The notes beneath the pieces were generated by a model. It saw nothing but the letters and a program-made list of their open reading frames with translations, made no database searches and was not told the origin of the DNA. A stretch of 64,000 bases of DNA from Rhizobium sp. NZLR1. GTDB taxonomy: Bacteria > Pseudomonadota > Alphaproteobacteria > Rhizobiales > Rhizobiaceae. Made by a program: the position numbers and the translations under genes. The first letter of the stretch is position 1, and every line of letters begins with the position of its first letter. Positions 45,484-53,860 of this stretch are shown here, in pieces. The stretch covers positions 682,001-746,000 of the forward strand of contig NZ_CP071633.1 of NCBI RefSeq assembly GCF_017357385.1. Direction: 5' to 3'.

Positions 45484-46346
45484 GACACGCTCCGGTCGCG
45501 AATTTTATGCGGCAGGTTGTCAATCAGCAGGTTGACGCTGATCGTCAGGCTGGCGATGGCAAGTGAAGGAAACATCACCGCCGGCGCACCGAACGGCAGC
45601 CCGCCGATGTTCTCGCGCACGAGCGCGCCCCAATCAGCATAGGGCGGCTGGACGCCAAGGCCCAGGAAGGAAAGCCCGGAAAGCAGCAGAACGATGAACA
45701 CAAAACGGATCCCGAGGTCGGCAAGCACCGGTCCGACGATGTTAGGCAGGATTTCCGAGCGAATGAGATAGAGGGTGCTTTCTCCACGGATGCGCGCAAC
45801 CGTGATAAAATCCATCGCATTGATGTTCACGGCAAGCGCCCGCGCGAAGCGGTAGGCGCCGGGGATGTAGATCACCGATAGCGTTATGACCAGAACCGGG
45901 ACTGAGGAACCGACGGCCGCGACGACCACCAGGCCGAACAGCTTGCTCGGGATGGAATTGAGGGCGTCGAGGAGGCGGCTGAGGATCGTGTCCAGCCAGC
46001 CGCCGGCCACCGCCGCGATCATGCCGAGCACGACGCCGCAGAAGCAGGCGATCGTTACCGCGACCAGCGAGATGCCGACCGTGTAGCGGGCGCCCATCAG
46101 AATTCGCGAGAGCATGTCGCGGCCGAGATAGTCGGAGCCGAGCCAGAGTTCCCGGCTCATTGGGCCGAAATAGTCGAGATCGACAATCTCGCCGACGGGG
46201 TGGGGGATGACCAAGGGCGCGAAGATCGCGACGAGCGCCCAGGAGAGGATGACGGCAAGGCCGATGGCTCCGACGATATTGAAGCGATAGCCAAGCCGGG
46301 TTCCGGACAGCCGGCCGGACGTGGTTTCGGAACTGGTCATGGTCAT
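45480..46346 (-). CDS. Peptide-type ABC transporter permease (DppC-like)
   Basis: A 288-residue membrane protein with the OppC N-terminal domain and a binding-protein-dependent transport domain: GSDYLGRDMLSRILMGARYT, and the coupling region ARIRGESTLYLIRSEILPNI. It is coupled by four-base overlaps to both neighbours. Confidence 0.92.
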   Translation of the reverse strand: MTMTSSETTSGRLSGTRLGYRFNIVGAIGLAVILSWALVAIFAPLVIPHPVGEIVDLDYFGPMSRELWLGSDYLGRDMLSRILMGARYTVGISLVAVTIACFCGVVLGMIAAVAGGWLDTILSRLLDALNSIPSKLFGLVVVAAVGSSVPVLVITLSVIYIPGAYRFARALAVNINAMDFITVARIRGESTLYLIRSEILPNIVGPVLADLGIRFVFIVLLLSGLSFLGLGVQPPYADWGALVRENIGGLPFGAPAVMFPSLAIASLTISVNLLIDNLPHKIRDRSVS

Positions 46347-47293
46347 CGGAGCCTCGGATTTGAAAGGATGGCGATGATGTCGGCGATGGTGATCAGCAGC
46401 AGATAGCCCAGGCAGAAGATCATCGCGCAGCTCTGGATCAACGGCAGGTCGCGGGTGGCTACCGCATCCAGCATCAGCTTGGCGATACCGGGATAATTGA
46501 AAATGGTCTCGACGATGATGACGCCTCCGAGCAGATAGGACAGTGAAAGCGCAACGGCATTGACGATCGGACCCAGCGCATTGGGAAGTGCGTGGCGAAA
46601 GACGATGCGTGGCCGCGAGGCCCCCTTGAGTAGCGCCATCTCGACATAGGGTGTGTTGAGCGTCTCGATGACAGCCGCGCGCGTCATGCGGATCATCTGA
46701 GCCGAGACGACGAAGGTCAGGGTGATCACCGGCATGGCATAGACGCGCAACATGTCGGCCAGGCTGTGAATTTCATTGGCGAAAGATAGCGCCGGCAGCC
46801 ATTTCAGATAGACGGCGAAGATCAGCGCGGCGGAGGTCGCGACCATGAACTCCGGTACGGAGATCACGCCGATGGTGATCACGGTAACGATCCGGTCGTA
46901 AACAGTGCCACGCAGCATCGCCGCGGTGATCCCGAGCGCCAGAGCAATCGGCACGGAGAAGAGCGCGGTGACGCCGGCGAGTTTCAACGTGTTGACGAAG
47001 CGGCCGGCAATGAGGTCGGCGATCGGCATTTGGTTGGCATAGGACGTGCCAAGGTCGCCCTGCAGCAGTCCGACGGACCAGCGCAGGAAACGAAAGAGCG
47101 CCGGCTCGTCGAGATGCATGGCCGTGCGAAGACCTTTGATGGCTTCAGGTGTGGCCGCCTGGCCAAGCAGGATCGTCGCCGTGTCTCCCGGCAAGAGCGT
47201 TGTTGCGAAGAACACGGCGAATGAGACGATCACCAGGGTGATCAGGGCGATGAGCAATCTGCTCAGCACAAGGGATAAGACCTGGTTGTTCAC
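46343..47293 (-). CDS. Peptide-type ABC transporter permease (DppB-like)
   Basis: A 316-residue DppB-type permease: an N-terminal hydrophobic anchor, FFATTLLPGDTATILLGQAA, and the coupling stretch LLKGASRPRIVFRHALPNAL. GTG 47293 is preferred because GGGAG lies six bases upstream; a TTG 13 codons earlier has none. It overlaps the next permease by four bases. Confidence 0.92.
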   Translation of the reverse strand: MNNQVLSLVLSRLLIALITLVIVSFAVFFATTLLPGDTATILLGQAATPEAIKGLRTAMHLDEPALFRFLRWSVGLLQGDLGTSYANQMPIADLIAGRFVNTLKLAGVTALFSVPIALALGITAAMLRGTVYDRIVTVITIGVISVPEFMVATSAALIFAVYLKWLPALSFANEIHSLADMLRVYAMPVITLTFVVSAQMIRMTRAAVIETLNTPYVEMALLKGASRPRIVFRHALPNALGPIVNAVALSLSYLLGGVIIVETIFNYPGIAKLMLDAVATRDLPLIQSCAMIFCLGYLLLITIADIIAILSNPRLR

Positions 47294-47344
47294 GCGCGGC
47301 TCCCTTTTGGCGTTCGAATTGAGCTTAATCAACGAAAATGGAAG

Positions 47345-47375
47345 CCGGGGGCGCGATTGCAGCCCCGGCCCCCGG
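47345..47375 (-). terminator. Hairpin after the peptide-type binding-protein gene
   Basis: CCGGGGGC and GCCCCCGG form an 8-bp G+C stem just past the stop of the minus-strand binding-protein gene, before the permease genes. An alternative inner stem (GGGGC/GCCCC) is also possible. It likely limits read-through or protects the upstream message. Confidence 0.55.
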
Positions 47376-47382
47376 TGCTTTA

Positions 47383-48993
47383 TCAGGCTTCGAGCCAGAC
47401 ATATTCGGCAAATGCGTATCCCATCTGGCCGCCGAACGGGCTGGGTTCCAAACCCTTGAGCTTGGCTGTGGTGGCGTCGACATTCGATATATAGGCTGGA
47501 ATGATGGTGCCGGCTTCCTGGGCGACCATGACCTGCATCTCATTGTAGATCGCCTTGCGCTTCTCCTGGTCGAGCGTACCGCGAGCCTCGATCAGCATCT
47601 TGTCGAACTTCTCCGACTTGTATTGGCTTTCATTCCACGGAGCGTCCGAGGTGTAGAGCAGGGAGAAGAGGATGTCAGGGGTCGGCCGTGGGTTGATATT
47701 GCCGAAGTGGATCGGCGCCTTGAGCCAGTAGTTGTCCCAGTAGCCGTCGGATGGCACGCGCTGGACATCGAGCTTCATGCCGATTTCAGCACCGGCGGCC
47801 TGGATGATCATCGCCATGTCGATCGACGAGCTCGCCGCGTCGGAAGCGATGATCGGAATGGATTGGCCGAGGACGCCTGCTTTTTCGAAGTGGAACTTCG
47901 CCTTCTCGGGATCGAAGTCCCGGGCTTTCAGGTCCGCATTATGATAGAAGTTTGCTGGTGAAACGGGTTGGTCGTTGCCAACCTCGCCGAGACCGCGCAA
48001 CGCCGATTTGACGATCTGTTCGCGGTTGACGAGAGACTTCATGCCTTCGATGAAGTCCCGCTTGTTACCGGGCTCCATATCCAGCCGCATATTGAGGTTG
48101 GTATAGTTGCCGGAGGTCGTCTTCGACAATGTGAACCCGTCGCCCTGAGCCTCGATGAGGCGCATGGAGCGCGGATTGATCGTGGCTGCGAGGTGGATAT
48201 CGCCTGCAAGCAGGGCGTTGACGCGGGCGTTGTCGTCGCTGATTGCGAAATATTCGAAGGAATCGACGTTCGGGCCCGATTTCCAGTAGTTCTTGTTCTT
48301 GATCCCGACCGAGCGCACGCCGGGTTCGAAGACCTCCTTGACGAAAGCGCCAGTGCCATTCGCCTTCGAAAAGTCGGTCGTCCCATCGGCAACGATCATG
48401 AAGTGATGGATCGACAGGATGGTCGGCAAGTCGGCATTTGCGCTGGCGAGCATGATCTCGACGGTCTGTTTGTCGACCGCCTTGAAGCCCGTCATTTGGG
48501 CGGCGATCTTGGCGACCTTCGAACCGACGGAGGGGTCGAGATGGCGCTTCAGAGAGAATACCACGTCGTCGGCGGTCAGCGGCTTGCCATCATGAAATGT
48601 GACGCCGCTCCTCAGTTTCACCGTCCAGATCTTCGCATCTTTGGATTCAATCGCCTCGGCAAGCTCCATCTGCGGCTTGCCGCTTTTGTCGAGGATGGTA
48701 AGGCGGTTGTAGAAGGAGCAGCACCGGACATAGTCGGTGGAGAGTGACGCCTTGGCGGGGTCGAGCGTATCGGCTGTGGAGGACGACCAGCCGGCCGCCT
48801 TGAGGGCGCCGCCGGAAACGGGCGTCGCCGCAAGCGCCTTGCCGGCGCGGCCAAGCACCAGCCCGCCTGCGGACATGGCCACGCCGCCGGCGAGCATCAT
48901 GTGCAGCAGCTCGCGACGGGTCGCGCCTTGACGGATGGCGGTTTCGATCATGGCGTCGTCGGAGCTGGTCCAATTGGTGATCTTGTTGTTCAT
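47383..48993 (-). CDS. Peptide/opine-type ABC transporter substrate-binding protein (Tat signal)
   Basis: A 536-residue SBP_bac_5 family protein. The long N-terminus has a twin-arginine motif TRRELLHMMLAGG followed by a hydrophobic stretch ending GKALA, so export by the Tat system is predicted. DPAKASLSTDYVRCCSFYNR and SGVTFHDGKPLTADDVVFSL are diagnostic of the family. ATG 48993 follows GGGGAATGAG; longer versions are spurious. Substrates of this family include peptides, opines and, for S. meliloti Prb, proline betaine; the four-gene layout with a fused ATPase would fit Prb, but this is conjecture. Confidence 0.9.
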   Translation of the reverse strand: MNNKITNWTSSDDAMIETAIRQGATRRELLHMMLAGGVAMSAGGLVLGRAGKALAATPVSGGALKAAGWSSSTADTLDPAKASLSTDYVRCCSFYNRLTILDKSGKPQMELAEAIESKDAKIWTVKLRSGVTFHDGKPLTADDVVFSLKRHLDPSVGSKVAKIAAQMTGFKAVDKQTVEIMLASANADLPTILSIHHFMIVADGTTDFSKANGTGAFVKEVFEPGVRSVGIKNKNYWKSGPNVDSFEYFAISDDNARVNALLAGDIHLAATINPRSMRLIEAQGDGFTLSKTTSGNYTNLNMRLDMEPGNKRDFIEGMKSLVNREQIVKSALRGLGEVGNDQPVSPANFYHNADLKARDFDPEKAKFHFEKAGVLGQSIPIIASDAASSSIDMAMIIQAAGAEIGMKLDVQRVPSDGYWDNYWLKAPIHFGNINPRPTPDILFSLLYTSDAPWNESQYKSEKFDKMLIEARGTLDQEKRKAIYNEMQVMVAQEAGTIIPAYISNVDATTAKLKGLEPSPFGGQMGYAFAEYVWLEA

Positions 48994-49019
48994 CTCATTC
49001 CCCTTTTTTCTATGGCGGG

Positions 49020-49036
49020 CTGCCCGTTTCGGGCAG
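49020..49036 (-). terminator. Hairpin between the HAD and binding-protein genes
   Basis: CTGCCCG and CGGGCAG form a perfect 7-bp stem around TTT, about 20 bases past the stop of the HAD gene on the minus strand. An A-rich run lies further on rather than a U-run, so termination strength is uncertain. Confidence 0.45.
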
Positions 49037-49055
49037 GCCCGATCCGGTTTTAAAG

Positions 49056-49769
49056 TCAGGCGCGTGCAGCAGCCACGGCATCTGTTAGGCCTGCCATGGA
49101 CGTGAAATGGAAATCGGGTTTGGTGAACTCGACCGGCTCGATCGTTCCGCCGTAACCCTTTTGGGCGTGTCGCCGCTCGATCCAGCAATTGGCCAGCCCG
49201 AGTTCCCTGGAAATCCCGATATCGTGGTACTGGCTCTGGGCGACATGCAGGATGTCGTCCTTCGAATGGCCTTCCGAGGCAACGTAGGCGAAGACCGTCG
49301 CGAAGAACGCGGGATCGGGTTTTTCGGTGCCCGTATCGTCGGCCGTGAAGGCAGCATAAAACGGATTGCCGAGTTCCTTCTCGAACAAATTAAATGCCCA
49401 GCGGCGGGCATTGGTCATCGCAACGAGGCGGTAATCCTTCCCGAGTTTGGCCAGCGCTGCGGCGCTGTCAGCGAAACCCTTCCAGCTCTTCACAGAGTCC
49501 CGTAGTCGTTCGCCATATTTTCGATCAGCAGGCAGACCGAGCTTCGGTGCGATCGCGAGGTAAACGCGCACGAGGTCGTCGGGAAATAGGCCGGCATCCT
49601 CGGAGTAGCGGGCTGCGCGATAGAGGCTAAGCGCCTGCTCGCCATCCACTGTGCTTCCCACCTCGGCCGCGATCTCGGCGAAACAGGCCTTGATGCCGCC
49701 CTCGAAGTCGATGAGCGTACCGACGACGTCGAATGTCATGTATCTGAATTCCGGAAGGCTCTTGCTCAC
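49056..49769 (-). CDS. Type II haloacid-dehalogenase-like hydrolase
   Basis: A 237-residue HAD-superfamily protein. Motif I reads FDVVGTLIDFEG, motif II AMTNARRW, and a C-terminal DILHVAQSQYHDIGISRELG matches type II 2-haloacid dehalogenases. Motif I has FDVVGT where many HAD proteins have D-x-D, which is normal for the dehalogenase group. The start is put at GTG 49769 after GGGGAATT; a longer version to 49877 is unlikely. It is upstream of the peptide-type transporter operon and may be co-transcribed. Confidence 0.82.
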   Translation of the reverse strand: MSKSLPEFRYMTFDVVGTLIDFEGGIKACFAEIAAEVGSTVDGEQALSLYRAARYSEDAGLFPDDLVRVYLAIAPKLGLPADRKYGERLRDSVKSWKGFADSAAALAKLGKDYRLVAMTNARRWAFNLFEKELGNPFYAAFTADDTGTEKPDPAFFATVFAYVASEGHSKDDILHVAQSQYHDIGISRELGLANCWIERRHAQKGYGGTIEPVEFTKPDFHFTSMAGLTDAVAAARA

Positions 49770-50496
49770 GTGAATTCCCCAGTGTTCGGCTCCAGCGGGA
49801 GCGCGGTTTCTCGAAGAAGAATATTCTGTTCCCGCAGGCAGGATCATTGTCCCGCTCTTATGTGGAAGGCCCCGCATTTGCCGGGATCCGAGCCCTTCAC
49901 CGATATTAGTTTGTCACCTGCACTGCGCCGGAATCTCCTGAAAGGCGCTATATGGCGGCACAAAATACCGAATCTGCCCCTTTCGCGATATTCTCGCGCT
50001 TGCATCGCCGGTGCACATCCGATCGGTCACAGTCTCGTCCAGCGTGAAGCGTGTGCGCCGGACGGAGCTTAGCGTTCCGGTGCAGCCGGTGGCAGTCTAT
50101 CGATGAACGCCGTCACGCCCGCTGAGAAAAGGAGGGTGCTTTCAGCCCAATCGAAGATGCCGCGACTGCCGATGTTCGCTGAGCGGCGCCAGCCCCGCAT
50201 CAGTCGCGCATCGCTCTGATGCGGACTCAAGCCTGCGCCAACCCAGGATGAGCCGCAATATCGATCGAGATGAACTGATTGCGCTCAGGCTATCCTTGGG
50301 TATGCAGAAGTAGCGTGTGAAGCGGGTCGCAAACGATCGGTCGAGTCGCGTCTCGACCCGACGCCTAAGATGGCACCTGGAGGGTGATGTGCCATAGCCG
50401 ATTTCAAAGCCGCGCTGGCTAAGCGTAGAATTCGCGACAAGTCCAAGAATTTCTGCAAGCCCCGGCTTGGGGTATCCTGCATGCGAGGGACACACC
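49770..50496. other. Intergenic region, nothing firmly recognised
   Basis: About 730 bases upstream of the HAD gene. A 117-codon minus-strand frame (50142-50495) has no clear ribosome binding site and no recognisable family. The promoter of the HAD-transporter operon should lie at the left end. The remainder may be decayed sequence. Confidence 0.4.
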
Positions 50497-51777
50497 TCAG
50501 TGCATCATCGCCAGCGCTGCCGCAAAGAAATCTTCGCCTCCGAAATTTCCCGACTTCAAAGCCAGAAGCATGTCGCCCTGGGTATTGCCGACCGTGCGCA
50601 GCACCGGCACGCCGGGCGCAATCTCCGGCCCGATCAGAAATGCCGGAATGGCGAGCCTGTCGACGGCTGCCCCCGAGGTTTCGCCGCCTGCGACCACGAG
50701 CCGCCGCACGCCTCTTGCCACCAGCTCGGCGGCGATGATCGATGTGGCGGTCTCGATCGCGTGGCCGGAGGCCTCTCGTCCATAAAGTGATTGCAGCCGA
50801 GACACGGTTTCGGGTGCGGCGCTCGCGGCGACCACGACGGGGCCGGCGGCGATGCGGTCTCCCGCCCAGGAAATCGCCGCGGCGATCTCATCCGGGCCGG
50901 CAAGCAGCCGCTCCGGGTCGAGCCGCAGGACGGGCATCGACCGTTCGGCGACGTCGAGCTGGCGCAGCGTTGCCTTGGAACAACTGCCGGCAACGATCGC
51001 TGAAAACCCGCCAACGGGGCGAATGGCATCCGCCGGCGCTGCACCGCCGGACGATATCCGACCGGAGCGGACGAGCGCGCGGGCAAGGCCGAGACCGAGG
51101 CCGGACGCACCGGTGGACACCGGCGTTTCGAGTGCGATCTCGCCGAGCGTTTCGAGATCCCGCTCGAAAATTGCATCGGCGATGGCGGCGGTGACGCCTG
51201 CATTGCGCAGGGCGTCGAGCCTCGCCTTGATGGCGCCGCGTCCGGCCGCAATGGCTGCCAGATCGATCAGCCCGACAGCGCCACGCGATTGTCGGGTGAG
51301 GACCCGCACGAGATTGGCATCGTGCATCGGATTGAGGGGATGGTCTTTGAGCGGACTTTCGTTCAAGGGCTGGCCGCCGACGAAGAGATGGCCAAGATAG
51401 ACGGTGCGTCCCGTTTCCGGGAAAGCTGGTGTAACCAGCACGACGCCGCCGCCGGCCGCATCGTTCAACGCCTCTGTGACCGGACCGATATTGCCGGCAT
51501 CGGTGGAATCGAAGGTCGAGCAGATCTTGTAAAGCACGTGACCCGCGCCGCGCCGGCGCAGCCATCGCTCGGCGCTGGTCGCGGCCGTCACGGCGTCCGA
51601 GGCCGGGACCGAGCGGATCTTCAGGGAAACGACGACGGCGTCGACATCCGGCAGCATGAGCGACGGATCGGGAATGCCGACCGTCTGTACCGTGCGCAGA
51701 CCGTTCTTCGTCAGCGTGTTGGCGAGGTCGGAGGCGCCCGTATAGTCGTCAGCGATTGATCCGAGCAAAATAGCCAT
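50497..51777 (-). CDS. otnK: 3-oxo-tetronate kinase (four-carbon acid sugar kinase)
   Basis: A 426-residue DUF1537-type kinase. IADDYTGASDLANTLTKNGL at the N-terminus is the substrate-binding signature, and VAGGETSGAAVDRL near the C-terminus is the nucleotide site. It phosphorylates 3-oxo-tetronate (2-keto-tetronate derived from L-threonate). It is followed upstream in the transcript by otnI and ltnD, the standard gene set. Confidence 0.92.
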   Translation of the reverse strand: MAILLGSIADDYTGASDLANTLTKNGLRTVQTVGIPDPSLMLPDVDAVVVSLKIRSVPASDAVTAATSAERWLRRRGAGHVLYKICSTFDSTDAGNIGPVTEALNDAAGGGVVLVTPAFPETGRTVYLGHLFVGGQPLNESPLKDHPLNPMHDANLVRVLTRQSRGAVGLIDLAAIAAGRGAIKARLDALRNAGVTAAIADAIFERDLETLGEIALETPVSTGASGLGLGLARALVRSGRISSGGAAPADAIRPVGGFSAIVAGSCSKATLRQLDVAERSMPVLRLDPERLLAGPDEIAAAISWAGDRIAAGPVVVAASAAPETVSRLQSLYGREASGHAIETATSIIAAELVARGVRRLVVAGGETSGAAVDRLAIPAFLIGPEIAPGVPVLRTVGNTQGDMLLALKSGNFGGEDFFAAALAMMH

Positions 51778-51780
51778 CGT

Positions 51781-52557
51781 CTAGCTCCGTGCAAAAGGTC
51801 TGAACCAGCCGAGGCCTTCCAGGGTGTGGCCGCGCGGGACGTATTCGCAGCCGATGAAACCGTCGTAACCCAGGCGGTCGATTTCGCTGAACAGATAGGG
51901 ATAGTTCAGTTCCTCCCCTTCCGGCTCGTTGCGGGACGGCACGCTGGCAATCTGGATATGGCCGGTGATCGGCAGCAGGCGTCGCAACGCCATCGTGACG
52001 TCGCCGTGGATGATTTGACGATGATAGATGTCGAACTGGAGTTTCAGGTTCGGCAGACCGCATTCGGCAATCAGGCTTTCCGCCGCGCCGAAGTCGCTGA
52101 GGAAATATCCCGGCATGTTTCGCCGGTTGATCGGCTCGAGCAGGAGATCGATGCCTCTTTCCGCGAGCCGTCCGGCAGCGTAGGTGACGGAGCGCCGGTA
52201 AGAGGAGGAGGCGTCTTGGCCACCAGGGTCGGCGATGCCTGCCATCAGGTGCAGCCGCTTGACGCCGGTCGCCGCCGCATAGTCCAATGCCCGCTCGACA
52301 TCCGCCTTCAGCGCATCGAACCGTCCGGGAAGAGCCGCGATGCCGCGCTCGCCTGCTGCCCAGTCGCCCGGCGGCAGGTTGAACAATGCCTGCTGCAGAT
52401 TGTTGCGGGCAAGCCGTTCGGCGATTGCGTCCGGCGCCGCGTCGTAAGGAAAGAGATATTCGACGGCGGAAAAACCGGCATCGGCTGCGGCGTCGAAGCG
52501 ATCGAGGAATGCCCATTCGTTGAACATCATCGTCAGGTTGGCGGCGAAAACCGGCAT
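51781..52557 (-). CDS. otnI: 2-oxo-tetronate isomerase
   Basis: A 258-residue xylose-isomerase-like TIM barrel of the hydroxypyruvate isomerase family. AANLTMMFNEWAFLDRFDAA at the N-terminus, LLEPINRRNMPGYFLSDF around the metal-ligand Glu, and GCEYVPRGHTLEGLGWFRPF at the C-terminus are typical. Three bases separate it from otnK. Genuine hydroxypyruvate isomerase is the alternative, but context decides for OtnI. Confidence 0.9.
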   Translation of the reverse strand: MPVFAANLTMMFNEWAFLDRFDAAADAGFSAVEYLFPYDAAPDAIAERLARNNLQQALFNLPPGDWAAGERGIAALPGRFDALKADVERALDYAAATGVKRLHLMAGIADPGGQDASSSYRRSVTYAAGRLAERGIDLLLEPINRRNMPGYFLSDFGAAESLIAECGLPNLKLQFDIYHRQIIHGDVTMALRRLLPITGHIQIASVPSRNEPEGEELNYPYLFSEIDRLGYDGFIGCEYVPRGHTLEGLGWFRPFARS

Positions 52558-52571
52558 GATTGGCGTTCCTT

Positions 52572-53516
52572 TTACAGGCTGTGCGGGTCTTTGGTGGAAC
52601 CGGGCAATTCGGCGCCGGAAAGCTTAGCGTAGAGCCGCGCCAGCGAGGAATCGTCATCACGGCCCATGCCGGCGCCGGCGGCGGCCAGGTACATTTGCAG
52701 CGCTGCTGCCGCGAGTGGCACCGGATAACGCTCGGAGCGGGCCATGTCTTGGACGATACCAAGATCCTTGACGAAAATCTCGATGCTGCTGAGCGGCGTA
52801 TAGTCTCCGGCCAGTACATGCGGCACGCGGTTTTCGAACATCCACGAATTGCCGGCGGAGGCCGTGATCACCTCGTAGACCTTATCGAGGTCGAGGCCCT
52901 GCTTGGCAGCAAACGTTATCGCTTCACAGGCGGCTGCGATGTGCACCCCGGCGAGAAGCTGGTTGATCATCTTGAAGGCCGCGCCCGCTCCGGCCGCATC
53001 GCCGAGTTCGTAGACCTTGCCGGCCATGGCGTCGAGACCCGGACGGGCGGTGTCGAAGGCCTGTCTGGAGCCCGACGCCATGATCGTCAGCTCGCCAAGC
53101 GCCGCCTTGGCCGCGCCGCCCGAAATCGGCGCGTCGAGATAGTGCAGGCCGAGAGCCTCGACCCGTTGTGCCAGATCGCGTGCGACCGCAGGATCCATGG
53201 TTGCCGACGAGATGAAAACGGCCCCGGGCTTCATCATCCTCGCGACGCCTTCAGGGCCGAACAACACGGCCTCGGTCTGCGCGCCGTTGACGACCACGGA
53301 GACGACGATGTTGGCGCCCTTCGCCGCGCCGGCTAGGGTCGTCGCGCCACGTCCGCCATCGGCGATGAAGCGGTCCACTGCCGCTTGCGTGATGTCATAT
53401 CCAACGACATCGAGCCCCGCGCGCTTCATCGACCGGGCCATTCCGAGCCCCATGGAACCAAGGCCGATGACGGCCGCGACGACGGCAGGCCCCGAGTTTT
53501 CAGCAAATGGCGACAT
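52572..53516 (-). CDS. ltnD: L-threonate dehydrogenase
   Basis: A 314-residue beta-hydroxyacid dehydrogenase. GLGSMGLGMARSMKRAG is the NAD-binding motif, DAPISGGAAKAALGELTIMA the substrate loop and GAGAAFKMINQLLAG the catalytic Lys region. It oxidises L-threonate to 2-oxo-tetronate, the substrate for OtnI. First gene of the minus-strand operon, it faces the LacI-family gene across three matching operators. Confidence 0.9.
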   Translation of the reverse strand: MSPFAENSGPAVVAAVIGLGSMGLGMARSMKRAGLDVVGYDITQAAVDRFIADGGRGATTLAGAAKGANIVVSVVVNGAQTEAVLFGPEGVARMMKPGAVFISSATMDPAVARDLAQRVEALGLHYLDAPISGGAAKAALGELTIMASGSRQAFDTARPGLDAMAGKVYELGDAAGAGAAFKMINQLLAGVHIAAACEAITFAAKQGLDLDKVYEVITASAGNSWMFENRVPHVLAGDYTPLSSIEIFVKDLGIVQDMARSERYPVPLAAAALQMYLAAAGAGMGRDDDSSLARLYAKLSGAELPGSTKDPHSL

Positions 53517-53555
53517 CAGGAAGTTCTCCAGTCCTGTGAGAAAGTCTGTGCCCCG

Positions 53556-53624
53556 CCGGGTGCAATCCCGGAGAGGCTTTAAAGCGCCGTGCGTCTGTAA
53601 GACGCGCTAAGGACGCAGAGCCAT
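53556..53624 (-). promoter_or_regulatory. ltnD leader with minimal ORF and hairpins
   Basis: On the minus strand GGAGGAGAAAATC precedes ATG at 53624, giving a five-codon frame MALRP ending in TAG. Downstream are the hairpin GCGTCT-GTA-AGACGC (53591-53605), which resembles a common rhizobial palindromic repeat, and CCGGG/CCCGG (53556-53571). The combination could be a leader peptide with structured RNA or a repeat that happens to carry a ribosome binding site. Confidence 0.4.
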
Positions 53625-53689
53625 GATTTTCTCCTCCGATTGTTGCCGCGGTCTCCTGTCGGTCCTCCCGCAGCACGCCAAGCCATTTG

Positions 53690-53703
53690 TGGCAGCGCTG
53701 CCA
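53690..53703. promoter_or_regulatory. LacI-type operator 1
   Basis: TGGCAGCGCTGCCA, a perfect 14-bp palindrome with the CG centre typical of LacI-family operators. It is the first of three between ltnD and the LacI-family gene. Confidence 0.75.
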
Positions 53704-53719
53704 TTTGCATTAGTCTATT

Positions 53720-53735
53720 TTGGCAGCGCTGCCAA
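53720..53735. promoter_or_regulatory. LacI-type operator 2
   Basis: TTGGCAGCGCTGCCAA, a perfect 16-bp palindrome centred 31 bases from operator 1, close to three helical turns. Confidence 0.78.
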
Positions 53736-53742
53736 CACCAAA

Positions 53743-53758
53743 TTGGTAGCGCTGCCAA
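53743..53758. promoter_or_regulatory. LacI-type operator 3
   Basis: TTGGTAGCGCTGCCAA, one mismatch from perfect symmetry, centred 23 bases from operator 2. The three sites could allow cooperative repression of both divergent transcripts. Confidence 0.75.
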
Positions 53759-53860
53759 AAAAACCTTGCTTCTTGGCAGGGGCAGTGAAAAATGGTGACA
53801 GCGCGGTGGTTGCCGGCCGACATCTAGCAGCCATCCCAAAAGCGTGAGTTCAGACATACC

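Noticed and set aside
50142..50495. 117-codon minus-strand frame in the gap before otnK
   Set aside because: No ribosome binding site, no recognisable family, Arg/Ser-rich composition typical of non-coding high-GC sequence.
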